Origin: Streptomyces sp. NRRL F-5123
Lineage (GTDB): Bacteria > Actinomycetota > Actinomycetes > Streptomycetales > Streptomycetaceae
DNA: 64,000 nucleotides
NCBI RefSeq assembly: GCF_000721495.1
Contig: NZ_JOHY01000008.1
Coordinates: 124,001-188,000 of the forward strand
Direction of reading: 5' to 3'
The notes beneath the pieces were generated by a model. That model was not told the DNA's origin, made no database searches, and saw only the letters and a list, made by a program, of their open reading frames with translations. Below, one piece after another: positions 8,614-21,289 of the stretch (its first letter is position 1; each line of letters starts with the position of its first letter). Both the position numbers and the translations under genes were made by a program.

Positions 8614-9177
8614 ATGACCTACCCAGCAGACATCGCCGACGCCGCACGCGAGGCGGCCCGCGTCACCGCGGCCGTCACCCCCGACCAGCTCGCCGGGCCC
8701 ACGCCCTGCGCCGACTTCGACACCCGCACCCTGATCAACCACCTGGTGGCGTACACCGGTATCGGCATGGAACTACGCGCCCGGCGCGATCCGCACCCCG
8801 AGGGCCTGGACACCCGCGACTTCACCGCGGAGCCGGACTGGCAGGCCGCCTACGCGGCGCAGCTGGACCGCTCGGTCGCCGCGTGGTCCGAGCCGGCCGC
8901 CTGGGAGGGCGAGGTGAACGGCATGTCCGCCGAGGCCATGGCGGGCATGCTCTTCCTCGAACTGTGCCTGCACGGCTGGGACCTGGCCCGTGCCACCGGC
9001 CAGGACTACACGGTCGCCGACGCCACCGCGGAGCGCCTGCTCGAAGGGGTGCGCGGCTTCGCGCAGATGTACCGCGACTACAAGGGCTTCGCCGAGCCGG
9101 CCGGGATCCCCGAGGGCGCCGGCGCCCTGGAAACCGCTGTCGCCCTGTCGGGCCGCGACCCATACTGGGCCGGGTGA
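8614..9177 (+). CDS. TIGR03086-type metal-binding protein (DinB/mycothiol maleylpyruvate isomerase-like)
   Basis: 187 residues. It has the pattern of the actinobacterial TIGR03086 family: an N-terminal helix with TPDQLAGPTPCADFDTRTLINH, then VVAY-like helices, and an ELCLHGWDLARATGQ motif near residue 115. The His residues in LINHL and LHGWDL are the likely metal ligands of this four-helix DinB-related fold. Members are thought to act in mycothiol-dependent reactions, but most have no proven substrate. Its GTGA stop overlaps the next start, so it is coupled to the nucleotidyltransferase. The ATG at 8614 follows a -10-like box. Confidence 0.82.
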   Translation: MTYPADIADAAREAARVTAAVTPDQLAGPTPCADFDTRTLINHLVAYTGIGMELRARRDPHPEGLDTRDFTAEPDWQAAYAAQLDRSVAAWSEPAAWEGEVNGMSAEAMAGMLFLELCLHGWDLARATGQDYTVADATAERLLEGVRGFAQMYRDYKGFAEPAGIPEGAGALETAVALSGRDPYWAG

Positions 9178-9932
9178 TCCAGGACGACCTCATAGCCCGG
9201 GTGCGGGACGTGTGCCGCGCCGACGAGACGGTCCGGGCCGCGCTGATGTACGGGTCCTTCGCCGCGGGGGAGGGGGACGAGCACAGCGACGTCGAGTTCT
9301 GGCTCTTCCTCGACCCCGCCGCGCGGGCCGTCCTCGACCCGGCCGCGTGGTGCGCGCGGGTCGCCCCGGTGAACCTGGTGCTGCTCAACGAGTTCGGCAC
9401 CCATGTGGCACTCTTCCCGGGCCCGGTGCGCGGCGAGTTCCACTTCGCGACGACCGGCGACATCGCCTCGGTCGGCGACTGGCCGGCCCGCGGCGCCTCC
9501 GTCGAGGCCATGGTGGTGACCGACCGGGACGGCGCGCTCGCGCCCGTGCTGGCCGCCCTGCCCGAGCGCCCGCGCATCCCCGACGGCCCCGCGGAGACCG
9601 CCGACCTGTGCGGGCGCTTCGCGAACTGGCTGGTGCTCGCCGCGCACGTGACCGCGCGCGGCGAGCGGCTGCGCGCGCAGGACGCGCACGCGCACGCCGC
9701 CCGGCACCTGCTGTGGATGGCCCGGCTCGCCGGGGGCAGCACCGCGCACTGGCTGACCCCGTCGCGCGCCGCGGAGGACGAGCTGCCCGCCCGTACGGTC
9801 GCGGCCGTCGCCGCCGGGACACCCGCGGCCCTGTGGCACGAGGGCCGCGGGCACTGGCGCACCCTGCTGGGGCGCACCGGCGGCGAGGTGCCCGCGGCGC
9901 TCTTCGCGGAGCTGGACGCGCTCTTCCCCTGA
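9174..9932 (+). CDS. Nucleotidyltransferase resembling lincosamide nucleotidyltransferases
   Basis: 252 residues from a GTG at 9174 that overlaps the preceding stop. The signature LMYGSFAAGEGDEHSDVEFW (residues about 23-42) is the GS...DxE motif of the polymerase-beta-type nucleotidyltransferase fold. A helical C-terminal region follows. Overall layout resembles the Lnu(B)/Lnu(F) class, which adenylylates lincomycin-type antibiotics. Antibiotic modification is an inference from family resemblance; other small-molecule nucleotidyltransferases share this fold. It sits next to a mycothiol-type protein and an AraC regulator, a layout compatible with a self-protection cassette. Confidence 0.72.
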   Translation: MIQDDLIARVRDVCRADETVRAALMYGSFAAGEGDEHSDVEFWLFLDPAARAVLDPAAWCARVAPVNLVLLNEFGTHVALFPGPVRGEFHFATTGDIASVGDWPARGASVEAMVVTDRDGALAPVLAALPERPRIPDGPAETADLCGRFANWLVLAAHVTARGERLRAQDAHAHAARHLLWMARLAGGSTAHWLTPSRAAEDELPARTVAAVAAGTPAALWHEGRGHWRTLLGRTGGEVPAALFAELDALFP

Positions 9933-9955
9933 GCCGGGGGCCGGACACGGCGGGC

Positions 9956-11515
9956 TCAGCCGCGCGGCTCCTCCTCGTCCTCCAGCCAGCCCATGGTCGC
10001 CTTGACGGCCTTGAGCCACTGCTTGTACTCCTTGTCGCGCTGCGTGGGGTCCATGCGCGGGGTCCACTCCGCGGCCCGCCGCCAGTTCTCCCGCAGCGCG
10101 TCGGTGTCCGGCCAGAAGCCGATGGCCAGGCCCGCCGCGTAGGCCGCGCCCAGACAGGTGGTCTCGGCGACCATCGGGCGCACCACGGGCACGTCGAGGA
10201 AGTCCGACAGCGTCTGCATCAGCAGGTTGTTGGCGGTCATGCCGCCGTCGACCTTGAGGGTGGTGACCTCGGTGCCGGAGTCCTTGAGCATCGCGTCGGC
10301 GATCTCCCGGGTCTGCCACGCGGTCGCCTCCAGGACCGCCCGCGCCAGGTGCGCCTTGGTGACGTACCGCGTGAGCCCGGCGATCACCCCGCGCGCGTCG
10401 GAGCGCCAGTAGGGGGCGAAGAGGCCGGAGAAGGCGGGTACGAAGTACGCGCCGCCGTTGTCCTCGACCGTCGCGGCGAGCGTCTCGATCTCGGCGGCGG
10501 TGCCGATGAGCCCCATCTGGTCGCGCATCCACTGCACCAGCGAGCCGGTCACCGCGATGGAGCCCTCCAGCGCGTAGACGGGCTTGGCGTCGCCGATCCG
10601 GTAGCCCACCGTGGTGATGAGCCCGGCGTAGGAGTTGACCGGGGTCTCGCCGGTGTTCATCAGCATGAAGGTGCCGGTGCCGTACGTGGACTTCGCCTCG
10701 CCCTCGGCGAAGCACGTCTGGCCGAACAGCGCGGCCTGCTGGTCGCCGAGCGCGGAGGCGACGGGAACCGCGGACAGGCCGCCGACGTCCGTGCTGCCGT
10801 AGACCTCCGAGGACGAGCGGATCTCCGGCAGCACCGCGGTCGGCACGCCGATCGAGGCGCAGATCTTCTCGTCCCACTGGAGCGTCTTGAGGTCCATCAG
10901 CAGGGTCCGCGAGGCGTTGGTGACGTCCGTGACGTGCCGGCCCCCGTTGACGCCGCCGGTGAGGTTCCAGATCACCCAGGAGTCCATGGTGCCGAAGAGG
11001 ATCTCCCCGGCCTCGGCGCGCTCCCGCAGGCCGTCCACGTGGTCCAGCAGCCAGCGCACCTTGGGCCCGGCGAAGTACGACGCGAGCGGCAGGCCGGTCT
11101 GCCGCCGGAAGCGGTCCTGGCCGACGTTGCGGCCCAGCTCGCGGCACAGCGCGTCGGTGCGGGTGTCCTGCCAGACGATCGCGTTGTGCACCGGCTGGCC
11201 GGTGTTCTTGTCCCACAGCAGGGTCGTCTCGCGCTGGTTGGTGATGCCGATCGCCTTGACGTCCGACGGGGTGAATCCCGGGACGTCCTCCCCGGCCTTG
11301 CGCAGCGCCCCGGCGACGACCTCCTGGACGTTGGTCCAGATCTCGGCCGCGTCGTGCTCGACCCAGCCGGGCCTGGGCAGGATCTGCTCGTGCTCCTTCT
11401 GGTCGACGGCGACGATCCGCCCGTCGCGGTCGAAGACGATGCAGCGGCTGGACGTGGTGCCCTGGTCGATGGCGGCGATGTACGGTCCCGTACCGCCGGC
11501 GGGCGTGTCGGTCAT
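9956..11515 (-). CDS. glpK: Glycerol kinase
   Basis: 519 residues. The N-terminal [21 protein letters not shown] phosphate-binding segment and the [25 protein letters not shown] and [10 protein letters not shown] stretches are diagnostic of FGGY-family glycerol kinases. The enzyme converts glycerol and ATP to glycerol-3-phosphate in the cytosol. It lies 94 bp downstream of glpF on the same strand, so the facilitator and kinase form an operon. A GGAGG ribosome site lies 5 nt before the ATG. No glycerol-3-phosphate dehydrogenase gene follows; the next gene converges from the other strand after 23 bp. Confidence 0.96.
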   Translation of the reverse strand: MTDTPAGGTGPYIAAIDQGTTSSRCIVFDRDGRIVAVDQKEHEQILPRPGWVEHDAAEIWTNVQEVVAGALRKAGEDVPGFTPSDVKAIGITNQRETTLLWDKNTGQPVHNAIVWQDTRTDALCRELGRNVGQDRFRRQTGLPLASYFAGPKVRWLLDHVDGLRERAEAGEILFGTMDSWVIWNLTGGVNGGRHVTDVTNASRTLLMDLKTLQWDEKICASIGVPTAVLPEIRSSSEVYGSTDVGGLSAVPVASALGDQQAALFGQTCFAEGEAKSTYGTGTFMLMNTGETPVNSYAGLITTVGYRIGDAKPVYALEGSIAVTGSLVQWMRDQMGLIGTAAEIETLAATVEDNGGAYFVPAFSGLFAPYWRSDARGVIAGLTRYVTKAHLARAVLEATAWQTREIADAMLKDSGTEVTTLKVDGGMTANNLLMQTLSDFLDVPVVRPMVAETTCLGAAYAAGLAIGFWPDTDALRENWRRAAEWTPRMDPTQRDKEYKQWLKAVKATMGWLEDEEEPRG

Positions 11516-11609
11516 GGTGTCCTCCTCGTCGAGGCTCGAAGCCCGGAGCCGGGGGCTCGTGCTCGGGCTCGGGTCTTGCGGGCGTGCGCTTCGGTGATCC
11601 GCCTACCGT

Positions 11610-12398
11610 CTATGTGAACGCGAGCCGGTACAACCCGCCCGCGATGGCGGCCCCGGCCAGCGGGCCGATCACCGGGATCCAGGCGTAGCCCCAGTCGGAG
11701 CCGCCCTTGCCGGGCAGCGGCAGCAGGGCGTGCACGATCCGCGGCCCCAGGTCGCGCGCCGGGTTGATCGCGTAGCCGGTCGGCCCGCCCAGCGACAGGC
11801 CGATGCCCACCACGATCAGGGCCGTGAGCAGGATGCCCATTCCATTCTCCGCCAGACCGTCGGTCATGCCCTGCGTGAGGACGAAGAGCACCAGCACGAA
11901 GGTCGCGACGGCCTCGGTCAGCAGGTTCTGCACCGGGTTGCGGATCTCCGGCCCGGTGGAGAAGACGCCCAGGACGGGCCCGGCCGGCCGGGAGCCCCGG
12001 CCCGCGGCCTCCTCAGGGCCGGGCGGGGCGCCGCCCTGCGCGGCTCCGAGGCCCTCCATGTGCGCGGAGAACTGCCCGAGATAGGCCACCCAGACGAGGA
12101 AGGCGCCGATCACGGCGCCCACGAGCTGTCCCACGAGGTAGTACGGCACCTTCGACCACTGCCCGGTCTTGATGGCTATGCCGAGCGTGACCGCGGGGTT
12201 GAGATGGCCGCCGGAGTAGCCGTTGGCGATGTACGCGCCGCCCAGCACGCCGAAGCCCCAGCCGAAGGTGATCGCCAGCCAGCCCGCGTCCCTGGCCTTG
12301 GACCGTTTGAGTGTCACGGCGGCGCAGACCCCGCATCCGAGCAGGATCAGCACCGCGGTTCCGAAGATCTCGCCGGTGACGATATGACCGTTGGACAC
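11610..12398 (-). CDS. glpF: Glycerol uptake facilitator (aquaglyceroporin)
   Basis: 262 residues of the MIP channel family. Both pore motifs are present: NPA in [11 protein letters not shown] near residue 67 and NPAR in [13 protein letters not shown] near residue 212. The Asp after the second NPAR is the hallmark of glycerol-conducting rather than water-only channels. Six hydrophobic segments are visible. The central loop carries an unusual insert of about 30 residues rich in Gly, Pro and Ala ([20 protein letters not shown]). The start is a GTG with an AAGGGGG ribosome site 5 nt upstream. It is divergent from metH. Confidence 0.95.
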   Translation of the reverse strand: MSNGHIVTGEIFGTAVLILLGCGVCAAVTLKRSKARDAGWLAITFGWGFGVLGGAYIANGYSGGHLNPAVTLGIAIKTGQWSKVPYYLVGQLVGAVIGAFLVWVAYLGQFSAHMEGLGAAQGGAPPGPEEAAGRGSRPAGPVLGVFSTGPEIRNPVQNLLTEAVATFVLVLFVLTQGMTDGLAENGMGILLTALIVVGIGLSLGGPTGYAINPARDLGPRIVHALLPLPGKGGSDWGYAWIPVIGPLAGAAIAGGLYRLAFT

Positions 12399-12677
12399 AG
12401 CGACCCCCTTGTCGCGTACGCGTTCGATATCTGGACACCTGGTCGACCGCAGGACGGAAGTCTCCCCATTGACCTGTACGGGTCAAACATTTCCCCTGGT
12501 CGGAGCCCCGCGGAAGGGGCGCGGCGGGAAACGGGGGGCGCACACCACCCGTCCGCCCCTCGGAATGCCGCGCCGGTCCGGCGGCCCGGAAGGCTACGCT
12601 GGCGGGGTGCATGGTCCGTCCCCCGGGGGACGGACCGGTGCATAGCCGACAGCCGTCGCATCCCAGGGAGCAGTTCC
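12399..12677. other. Divergent glpF/metH intergenic region, 279 bp
   Basis: No gene is visible. It must hold promoters for both genes. A GTTCGATATCTGGAC stretch at about 12421-12435 is a weak candidate for an IclR/GylR-type operator near glpF, but it is not a good palindrome. A 24-nt palindrome lies close to metH (separate entry). I see no cobalamin or SAM riboswitch consensus. Confidence 0.5.
12613..12636. repeat. 24-nt perfect palindrome upstream of metH
   Basis: GGTCCGTCCCCC followed directly by its reverse complement, flanked by GTGCAT on both sides as a direct repeat. It lies 41 bp before the metH ATG. It could be an operator or a leader hairpin; I cannot tell which. Confidence 0.7.
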
Positions 12678-16205
<3,528 letters not shown>

Positions 16206-16334
16206 GCCCGCCCTGAGCCCCGTACCCGCCCGTGAGCGCCCGGAGCGCCCCCGGGCGCGTCACCGGGACGCCACACGGCTGTTGCCTGCCCGTCAGGCGT
16301 GTCCGGGCGGTGCGACGTAGACTGGTGGGTCCGG

Positions 16335-16393
16335 CGAAGGCCGGTCGTCTCCGGTACGCGGAGCCCCCGCGTACCGGAGACGACCGGCCTTCG
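16335..16393. terminator. 27-bp perfect hairpin between metH and the HAD gene
   Basis: Arms 16335-16361 and 16367-16393 are exactly complementary over 27 nt with a 5-nt loop (AGCCC). It begins 130 bp after the metH stop and ends 82 bp before the HAD start. A TAGACT -10-like box at 16318-16323 sits just upstream, so the hairpin would also be at the very 5' end of a transcript of the HAD gene. It could terminate metH transcription, stabilise the downstream mRNA, or both. Confidence 0.65.
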
Positions 16394-16475
16394 TGTCCCC
16401 CAGGACGGGGCGCTCCGCGACCGGCTTCCGGGCCGGTGCCGGGCCGGATCCGCACCTCGGCCGAGGAGTGAGCCT

Positions 16476-17192
16476 ATGACCAGCAGCATCCCCGTCGCCG
16501 CCACCCGTCCGGCGTACGGCCAGGAGCTCCAGGCCGTGCTGCTGGACATGGACGGCACCCTCGTGGACACCGAGGGCATCTGGTGGGCGGCCGAGACGGG
16601 GGTGTTCGCGGACCTGGGGCACGTGCTGGACGAGGTGCACAAGGCGGTGGTGGTGGGCGGCCCGATGGCGCGCAGCGTCGGCCACCTCATGGAGGTCACC
16701 GGCACCACCGCGACGCTCGCCGAGCTGATGGTCGCGATCGACACCCGCTTCGAGGAGCTGATCGCGCGCGGCGCCCCGCTGATGCCCGGCGCGCGCCGGC
16801 TGCTGACGGAGCTGGCGGCGCACGGGGTGCCCACGGCGCTGGTGTCGGCCTCGCACCGGCGCACGATCGACGCCATGCTGCGCACCCTGGGCGCCGAGAA
16901 CTTCACCTTCACCCTCGCGGGGGACGAGATCGCCCGTACCAAGCCCTACCCCGACCCGTATCTGACGGCGGCCCGGCGGCTGGGCGCGGACCCGGCCCGC
17001 TGCGTGGTGGTCGAGGACACCGTGACGGGCGTGGCGTCCGGTGAGGCGGCAGGCTGCCATGTGGTCGCGGTGCCGTCGCTGGTGCCGATTCCGGCCGCCC
17101 CCCGGCGCACCGTCGTCAGCTCCCTCGACCAGGTGAACGTGCCGTTCCTGAGGTCCCTGGTCCGGGGCTCTGTGAATGTGGATCTTCACTGA
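16476..17192 (+). CDS. HAD-superfamily phosphatase (beta-phosphoglucomutase-like subfamily)
   Basis: 238 residues. Motif I is LLDMDGTLVDTEG near residue 20 (nucleophile and acid Asp). Motif II is ALVSAS near residue 125. Motif III/IV is KPYPDPY followed by VVVEDTVTG. A helical cap between motifs I and II places it in the group of small phosphatases and mutases acting on sugar phosphates or similar. The substrate cannot be told. The ATG at 16476 has a GAGGAG site about 9 nt upstream. The frame continues open upstream, but it runs through the 27-bp hairpin and is not coding-like. Confidence 0.85.
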   Translation: MTSSIPVAATRPAYGQELQAVLLDMDGTLVDTEGIWWAAETGVFADLGHVLDEVHKAVVVGGPMARSVGHLMEVTGTTATLAELMVAIDTRFEELIARGAPLMPGARRLLTELAAHGVPTALVSASHRRTIDAMLRTLGAENFTFTLAGDEIARTKPYPDPYLTAARRLGADPARCVVVEDTVTGVASGEAAGCHVVAVPSLVPIPAAPRRTVVSSLDQVNVPFLRSLVRGSVNVDLH

Positions 17193-17508
17193 CGGTGATT
17201 GCTGAATAGCATCTCACGAAGTGGAATCCGGGCAGTGTGATGATTGTCACACGACGCCCCATCGACAGTGGGTGGCGCGCCTGGGTGAGATTTCACTTAT
17301 CGGTTTCTTACCGGGGTGATATGTCGCTTTTGACGCCCCGCTGATCGATAGCCCGGACGTTCGCATATCGGTGGTGAACGTCCTGTTACCGGTATGTAAT
17401 GTCCCCTCAATCACTCCGTGTCCCGGTGGATGACGGCCACCCCGCTAATGTCCAGGGCGGTCGATGCCGACTCAAACCGACCGGCATGTGAGCAAGGGGA
17501 TTCACTGG
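17193..17508. other. AT-richer regulatory region upstream of the peptide ABC operon, 316 bp
   Basis: No gene is seen. The base composition is visibly more A+T-rich than its surroundings, as expected of a regulated promoter. It holds a Crp-like palindrome (17235-17252) and a possible promoter with -10 TAATGT at about 17397-17402 and a TGAAC-containing -35 about 17 nt earlier. The ribosome site AAGGGGA is at 17494-17500. Confidence 0.6.
17235..17252. promoter_or_regulatory. Crp-like binding site
   Basis: GTGTGA-TGATTG-TCACAC is a perfect 6+6 palindrome with a 6-nt centre. It contains TGTGA-N6-TCACA and also fits the Streptomyces Crp pattern GTG-N6-GNCAC. It lies about 270 bp before the start of the binding-protein gene and about 45 bp after the HAD stop. 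Confidence 0.65.
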
Positions 17509-19086
17509 ATGTCACGAAACAAGCGTGTCGTCGCCGCAGCCGCCGTGGCCTTCCTGGCTATCGGCGCCTCTGCGTGCGGTGGCAAAAAGGATAATTCGTC
17601 CGACAGCAGCGGCGGTGGCAACGGTGGCGGCAAGGGTGCCGTGATCGTCGGCACCACCGACTCGGTGTCCTCGCTGGACCCCGCGGGAGCGTACGACTAC
17701 GGCTCCTGGGAGATCATCGACAGCGTCTACCAGAAGGTCATGCACTTCCCGACCGGTGCCACCACGCCGGTCCCGGACGCGGCCAAGAGCTGCTCCTTCA
17801 CCGACCCCAAGACGTACGCCTGCCAGATGCAGCCCGGCCTGGTGTTCTCCAACGGTGACCCGCTCACCGCGGCCTCCGTGAAGTTCACCTTCGACCGGAT
17901 GCTGAAGATCGCCGCTCCCAACGGCCCCTCCAGCCTGCTGGCCAACCTGGACAACACCACGGTCACCGGGACCGACCAGGTCACCTTCCACCTGAAGAAC
18001 CCCGACTCGACCTTCCCCTCGGTGCTCGCCACCGACGCCGGCACGATCGTCGACGAGAAGGTCTTCCCCGCCGACAAGCTGCTCGACGGCTCGAAGATCG
18101 TCGGCTCCGGCCCGTACACCCTGGACAAGTACACCGCCAAGCAGCAGGCGTCGCTGAAGGCCAACCCGAAGTACAAGGGCGACGCCAAGCTGAACAACAG
18201 CCAGGTCGTGCTGCAGTACTTCTCCGAGGCCTCCGCGCTCAAGCAGGCCGTCAAGGACGGCACCGTGACCGCCGCCTTCCGCAGCCTGTCGCCGACCGAC
18301 ACCGAGGACCTGAAGAAGACCTCCGGCGTCCAGGTCCTGGAGGGCACCGGCACCGAGAAGCGCTACATGGTCTTCGACGCCAAGGTGAAGCCCGCCGACC
18401 AGAAGGCCGTGCGGCAGGCCGTCGCCCAGGTCATCGACCGCGCCGGCATCGCCAAGGAGGCGTACGACGACACCGTCGCGCCGCTCTACTCGATGGTCGG
18501 CAACGGCATCGAGGGCCACACGGACGCCTTCAAGGACAAGTACGGCCAGCCCGACACCGCCAAGGCCAAGGCACTGCTCGACGCCGCCGGCATCAAGACG
18601 CCGGTGAGCCTCGCGTACGCCTGGACGCCCACCCACTACGGTGCCGCGTCCGCCGACGAGGCCACCGCCATCAAGCGGCAGCTGGAGGCCACCGGCCTGT
18701 TCAAGGTCACCCTCAGCTCCACCGAGTGGCAGCAGTACCAGAAGGACGAGAAGTCCGACACGTACGCCTCGTACATGATCGGCTGGTACCCGGACCTGCC
18801 GGACCCCGACAACGACGTCGCGCCGTTCCTGACCAAGGAGCCCTTCCTCGGCACCGGCTACCTCAACCCGCAGATCCTGTCGCTGCTCAGCAAGGAGCAG
18901 GGCACGGACGACAAGACCGTCCGCGACCAGGCCTTCGCCGACATCCAGAAGATCGTGGCGGAGGACGTCCCGATCATCCCGCTGTGGCAGGGCAAGCAGA
19001 CCGTCGTGATCCGCGACGGCGTCACCGGCGCCGACAAGGCGCTCGACCCGACGATGTTCCGGTTCTACGAACTCGGCACGAAGTGA
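17509..19086 (+). CDS. Peptide-type ABC transporter substrate-binding lipoprotein (SBP family 5)
   Basis: 525 residues. The signal peptide MSRNKRVVAAAAVAFLAIGA is followed by a lipobox ending SAC and a Gly/Ser-rich linker. The mature part is an SBP_bac_5 (DppA/OppA) fold: VGTTDSVSSLDPAGAYD at the start, LTAASVKFTFDRMLKI, an IVGSGPYTLDKY stretch and a C-terminal VPIIPLWQGKQ. The start ATG at 17509 has a good AAGGGGA site 8 nt upstream; an in-frame ATG at 17464 lacks one and would precede the signal. It would deliver oligopeptides to the four transporter proteins downstream. It resembles the binding protein at 23828 that closes the operon. Confidence 0.92.
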   Translation: MSRNKRVVAAAAVAFLAIGASACGGKKDNSSDSSGGGNGGGKGAVIVGTTDSVSSLDPAGAYDYGSWEIIDSVYQKVMHFPTGATTPVPDAAKSCSFTDPKTYACQMQPGLVFSNGDPLTAASVKFTFDRMLKIAAPNGPSSLLANLDNTTVTGTDQVTFHLKNPDSTFPSVLATDAGTIVDEKVFPADKLLDGSKIVGSGPYTLDKYTAKQQASLKANPKYKGDAKLNNSQVVLQYFSEASALKQAVKDGTVTAAFRSLSPTDTEDLKKTSGVQVLEGTGTEKRYMVFDAKVKPADQKAVRQAVAQVIDRAGIAKEAYDDTVAPLYSMVGNGIEGHTDAFKDKYGQPDTAKAKALLDAAGIKTPVSLAYAWTPTHYGAASADEATAIKRQLEATGLFKVTLSSTEWQQYQKDEKSDTYASYMIGWYPDLPDPDNDVAPFLTKEPFLGTGYLNPQILSLLSKEQGTDDKTVRDQAFADIQKIVAEDVPIIPLWQGKQTVVIRDGVTGADKALDPTMFRFYELGTK

Positions 19087-19091
19087 GCGGT

Positions 19092-19128
19092 GGCCGGCCC
19101 GCGGGGGAGTGACCCCCGCGGGCCGGCC
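19092..19128. terminator. 16-bp hairpin between binding-protein and permease genes
   Basis: Arms 19092-19107 and 19113-19128 pair perfectly over 16 nt with a 5-nt loop (AGTGA), only 6 nt after the binding-protein stop. In ABC operons such a structure usually causes partial termination or protects the upstream mRNA, so that the binding protein is made in excess. Confidence 0.7.
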
Positions 19129-19205
19129 CGGCCCGCGGCGCCCCCGCCGCGCCCCCCGTCGTCCCCGGTCCGGGCCACTCCGGACAGCCACCGGAAAGTC
19201 ACCGC

Positions 19206-20225
19206 ATGAGCAACACGAGCAAGCAGTCGGGCTCGCTGCGCCGCTACGTCCTCACCCGGATCGCACTCGCCGTGCCCATGGTGCTGATCCTGCTGGTCCT
19301 GGTCTTCGTCATGATGCGGGTGGCCCCCGGCGACCCCATCTCCTCGTCGCAGGGCGGCAAGCTCAACGCCACCGAACTCGCCGCCAGGCGGCACGCGGCC
19401 GGATTCGACGCCCCGCTCTACCAGCAGTTCTGGGACTACCTGAAGTCGGTCGTCACACTGAACTTCGGCACCACCTTCTCCGACCGCCGCAGCGTGCGGG
19501 ACATCCTCATCGAGAACGGCGGCGCCACCCTCACCCTGACCGCGGGCGCCCTGGTCTTCGCCGCCGTCATCGGCATCCCCGTCGGGCTGCTCTGCGGCCG
19601 CTACCGGGACAGCGCGGTCGACGTCGCCGGCCGGCTGGCCAGCATCCTCAGCTACGCCTCCCCGGTCATCGTCACCGCGCCGCTGCTCATGCTCGCGTTC
19701 GGCACCACCTCCGGGCAGGCATCCCCGCTGATCCAGCTCAACGTGCCCACCCAGACGCACATCCTCGTCGTCGACGCGGCCCTGGACGGCGACTGGGACG
19801 CGGTCGGCGACATCCTCCAGCACCTGCTGCTGCCGTCCGTCGCACTCGGCCTGCTGATCGTCGGCGTCTTCATCCGGATGATCCGCATCAACCTCATCCA
19901 GTCGCTCCAGGGCGACTACATCGAGGCTGCCCGCGCCCGCGGGGTCCGGGAACGGCACGTCGTCGCCCGGCACGGCTTCCGCAACGCCCTGGTGCCGGTC
20001 ATCACCGTGCTCGGCCTCCAGGTCGCCATGCTGCTCGGCGGCGCGGTGCTCACCGAGCGGATCTTCAACTGGCCCGGCATCGGCCGCCAGCTGATCGACT
20101 ACATCAACCAGCGCGACTACGTCGCCGTGCAGGGCATCGTCACCGTCTTCGCCCTGGCAGTCGTCGTGATCAGCCTGCTGATCGACTTCGTCAACGCGCT
20201 GATCGACCCGAGGGTGCGCTACTGA
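19206..20225 (+). CDS. Peptide ABC transporter permease (DppB-like)
   Basis: 339 residues with six membrane segments. The first segment (residues about 15-35) is followed by the DppB-type APGDP motif (RVAPGDPISS) near residue 42. The ABC-contact loop is EAARARGVRERHVVARHGFRN, the EAA motif of importers. It pairs with the permease that begins at its own stop (TGATG overlap at 20223-20227) and forms the membrane channel for peptides or similar compounds. Confidence 0.93.
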   Translation: MSNTSKQSGSLRRYVLTRIALAVPMVLILLVLVFVMMRVAPGDPISSSQGGKLNATELAARRHAAGFDAPLYQQFWDYLKSVVTLNFGTTFSDRRSVRDILIENGGATLTLTAGALVFAAVIGIPVGLLCGRYRDSAVDVAGRLASILSYASPVIVTAPLLMLAFGTTSGQASPLIQLNVPTQTHILVVDAALDGDWDAVGDILQHLLLPSVALGLLIVGVFIRMIRINLIQSLQGDYIEAARARGVRERHVVARHGFRNALVPVITVLGLQVAMLLGGAVLTERIFNWPGIGRQLIDYINQRDYVAVQGIVTVFALAVVVISLLIDFVNALIDPRVRY

Positions 20226-21289
20226 TGGCCACGACGACTCTCCCCAACGGCCCGATCGAGCCCACCGAACCGGCCCCGTCCGGCACCCCCGCCCCCGGCG
20301 GCACCCGCTTCGGCGGACTGCGCCGGATCACCACCGCGGTCCGCGAGGCCCACGGCGTGCCCAAGTTCATGCTGTGGTCCGGCGGGATCATCTCGCTGCT
20401 GTTCGTGATCACCGCGGTCTTCGCGCCGCTCATCGCCCCGTACAACTTCGACACCTACCGCGACGGCGGGAAGAACTTCCCCAAGCAGGGCGCGCCGGAC
20501 GGCGACCACTGGTTCGGCACCACCGTGCAGAGCCTGGACGTGCTCTCCCGCACCGTCTACGGCGCCCGCACCGCCCTGGAGGTGATGGTCCTCGCCGTCG
20601 TCTTCTCGCTCGTCATCGGCGTCCTGCTGGGCCTGCTCTCCGGCTACTTCGGCGGCTGGCTGGACCGCATCCTGGTGCTGGTGATGGACGCGCTCTTCGC
20701 CTTCCCGTACCTGCTGCTCGCGATCGTGGCCAGCTTCGTCTTCTCGGGCATCTCCGGCGGCGCGGTCGTCACCGCGGCGCTGTCCATCACGGTGGTCTAC
20801 ATCCCGCAGTACTACCGGGTGGTGCGCGCCTCCGCGCTGTCCGCCCGCGAGGCCACCTTCGTCGAGGCCGCCCGCGCCATGGGCGCCAAGCCCTCGGTGG
20901 TGATCCGCAAGTACCTGTTCGGCAACGTCATCCAGTCGGTGCCGGTCATCACCACCATGAACGCCGCCGACGGCATCGGCACCCTCGCGGGCCTGGGCTT
21001 CCTGGGCCTGGGCATCCAGCCCACCGACGCCGCCGAATGGGGCTACGACCTGGAGCGCGCGATCGACGACGTCAACGCCGGCATGTGGTGGACCTGCCTC
21101 TACCCGGGCCTGGCCATGGTCATCGCGATCCTCGGCTTCACCCTCCTCGGCGAGGGCCTCAACGACGTGCTCAACCCGACCATGCGCCGCCGCAGGATCC
21201 GCAAGGTACTGCTCCCCGCCCACACCGGGCGCCGTACCGTCACGGCTCCCGAACTGCCCGACGCGTCCGAAGGCGAGGCCGTCAAGTGA
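20225..21289 (+). CDS. Peptide ABC transporter permease (DppC-like)
   Basis: 354 residues. A hydrophilic N-terminal tail of about 50 residues rich in Pro and Gly precedes the first membrane segment. The DppC-type periplasmic segment [20 protein letters not shown] follows, then four to five more membrane helices and the EAA loop [40 protein letters not shown] is the conserved C-terminal region of this subfamily. It overlaps the preceding stop by one base and the ATPase start by four. Confidence 0.93.
   Translation: MATTTLPNGPIEPTEPAPSGTPAPGGTRFGGLRRITTAVREAHGVPKFMLWSGGIISLLFVITAVFAPLIAPYNFDTYRDGGKNFPKQGAPDGDHWFGTTVQSLDVLSRTVYGARTALEVMVLAVVFSLVIGVLLGLLSGYFGGWLDRILVLVMDALFAFPYLLLAIVASFVFSGISGGAVVTAALSITVVYIPQYYRVVRASALSAREATFVEAARAMGAKPSVVIRKYLFGNVIQSVPVITTMNAADGIGTLAGLGFLGLGIQPTDAAEWGYDLERAIDDVNAGMWWTCLYPGLAMVIAILGFTLLGEGLNDVLNPTMRRRRIRKVLLPAHTGRRTVTAPELPDASEGEAVK

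Noticed and set aside
12420..12436. A GylR operator near glpF
   Set aside because: GTTCGATATCTGGAC has only weak dyad symmetry, so it is mentioned under the intergenic region but not called as an operator.
12399..12677. Cobalamin or SAM riboswitch upstream of metH
   Set aside because: I looked for a B12-box-like GCCACTG and for SAM riboswitch features and saw neither; only a palindrome is present.
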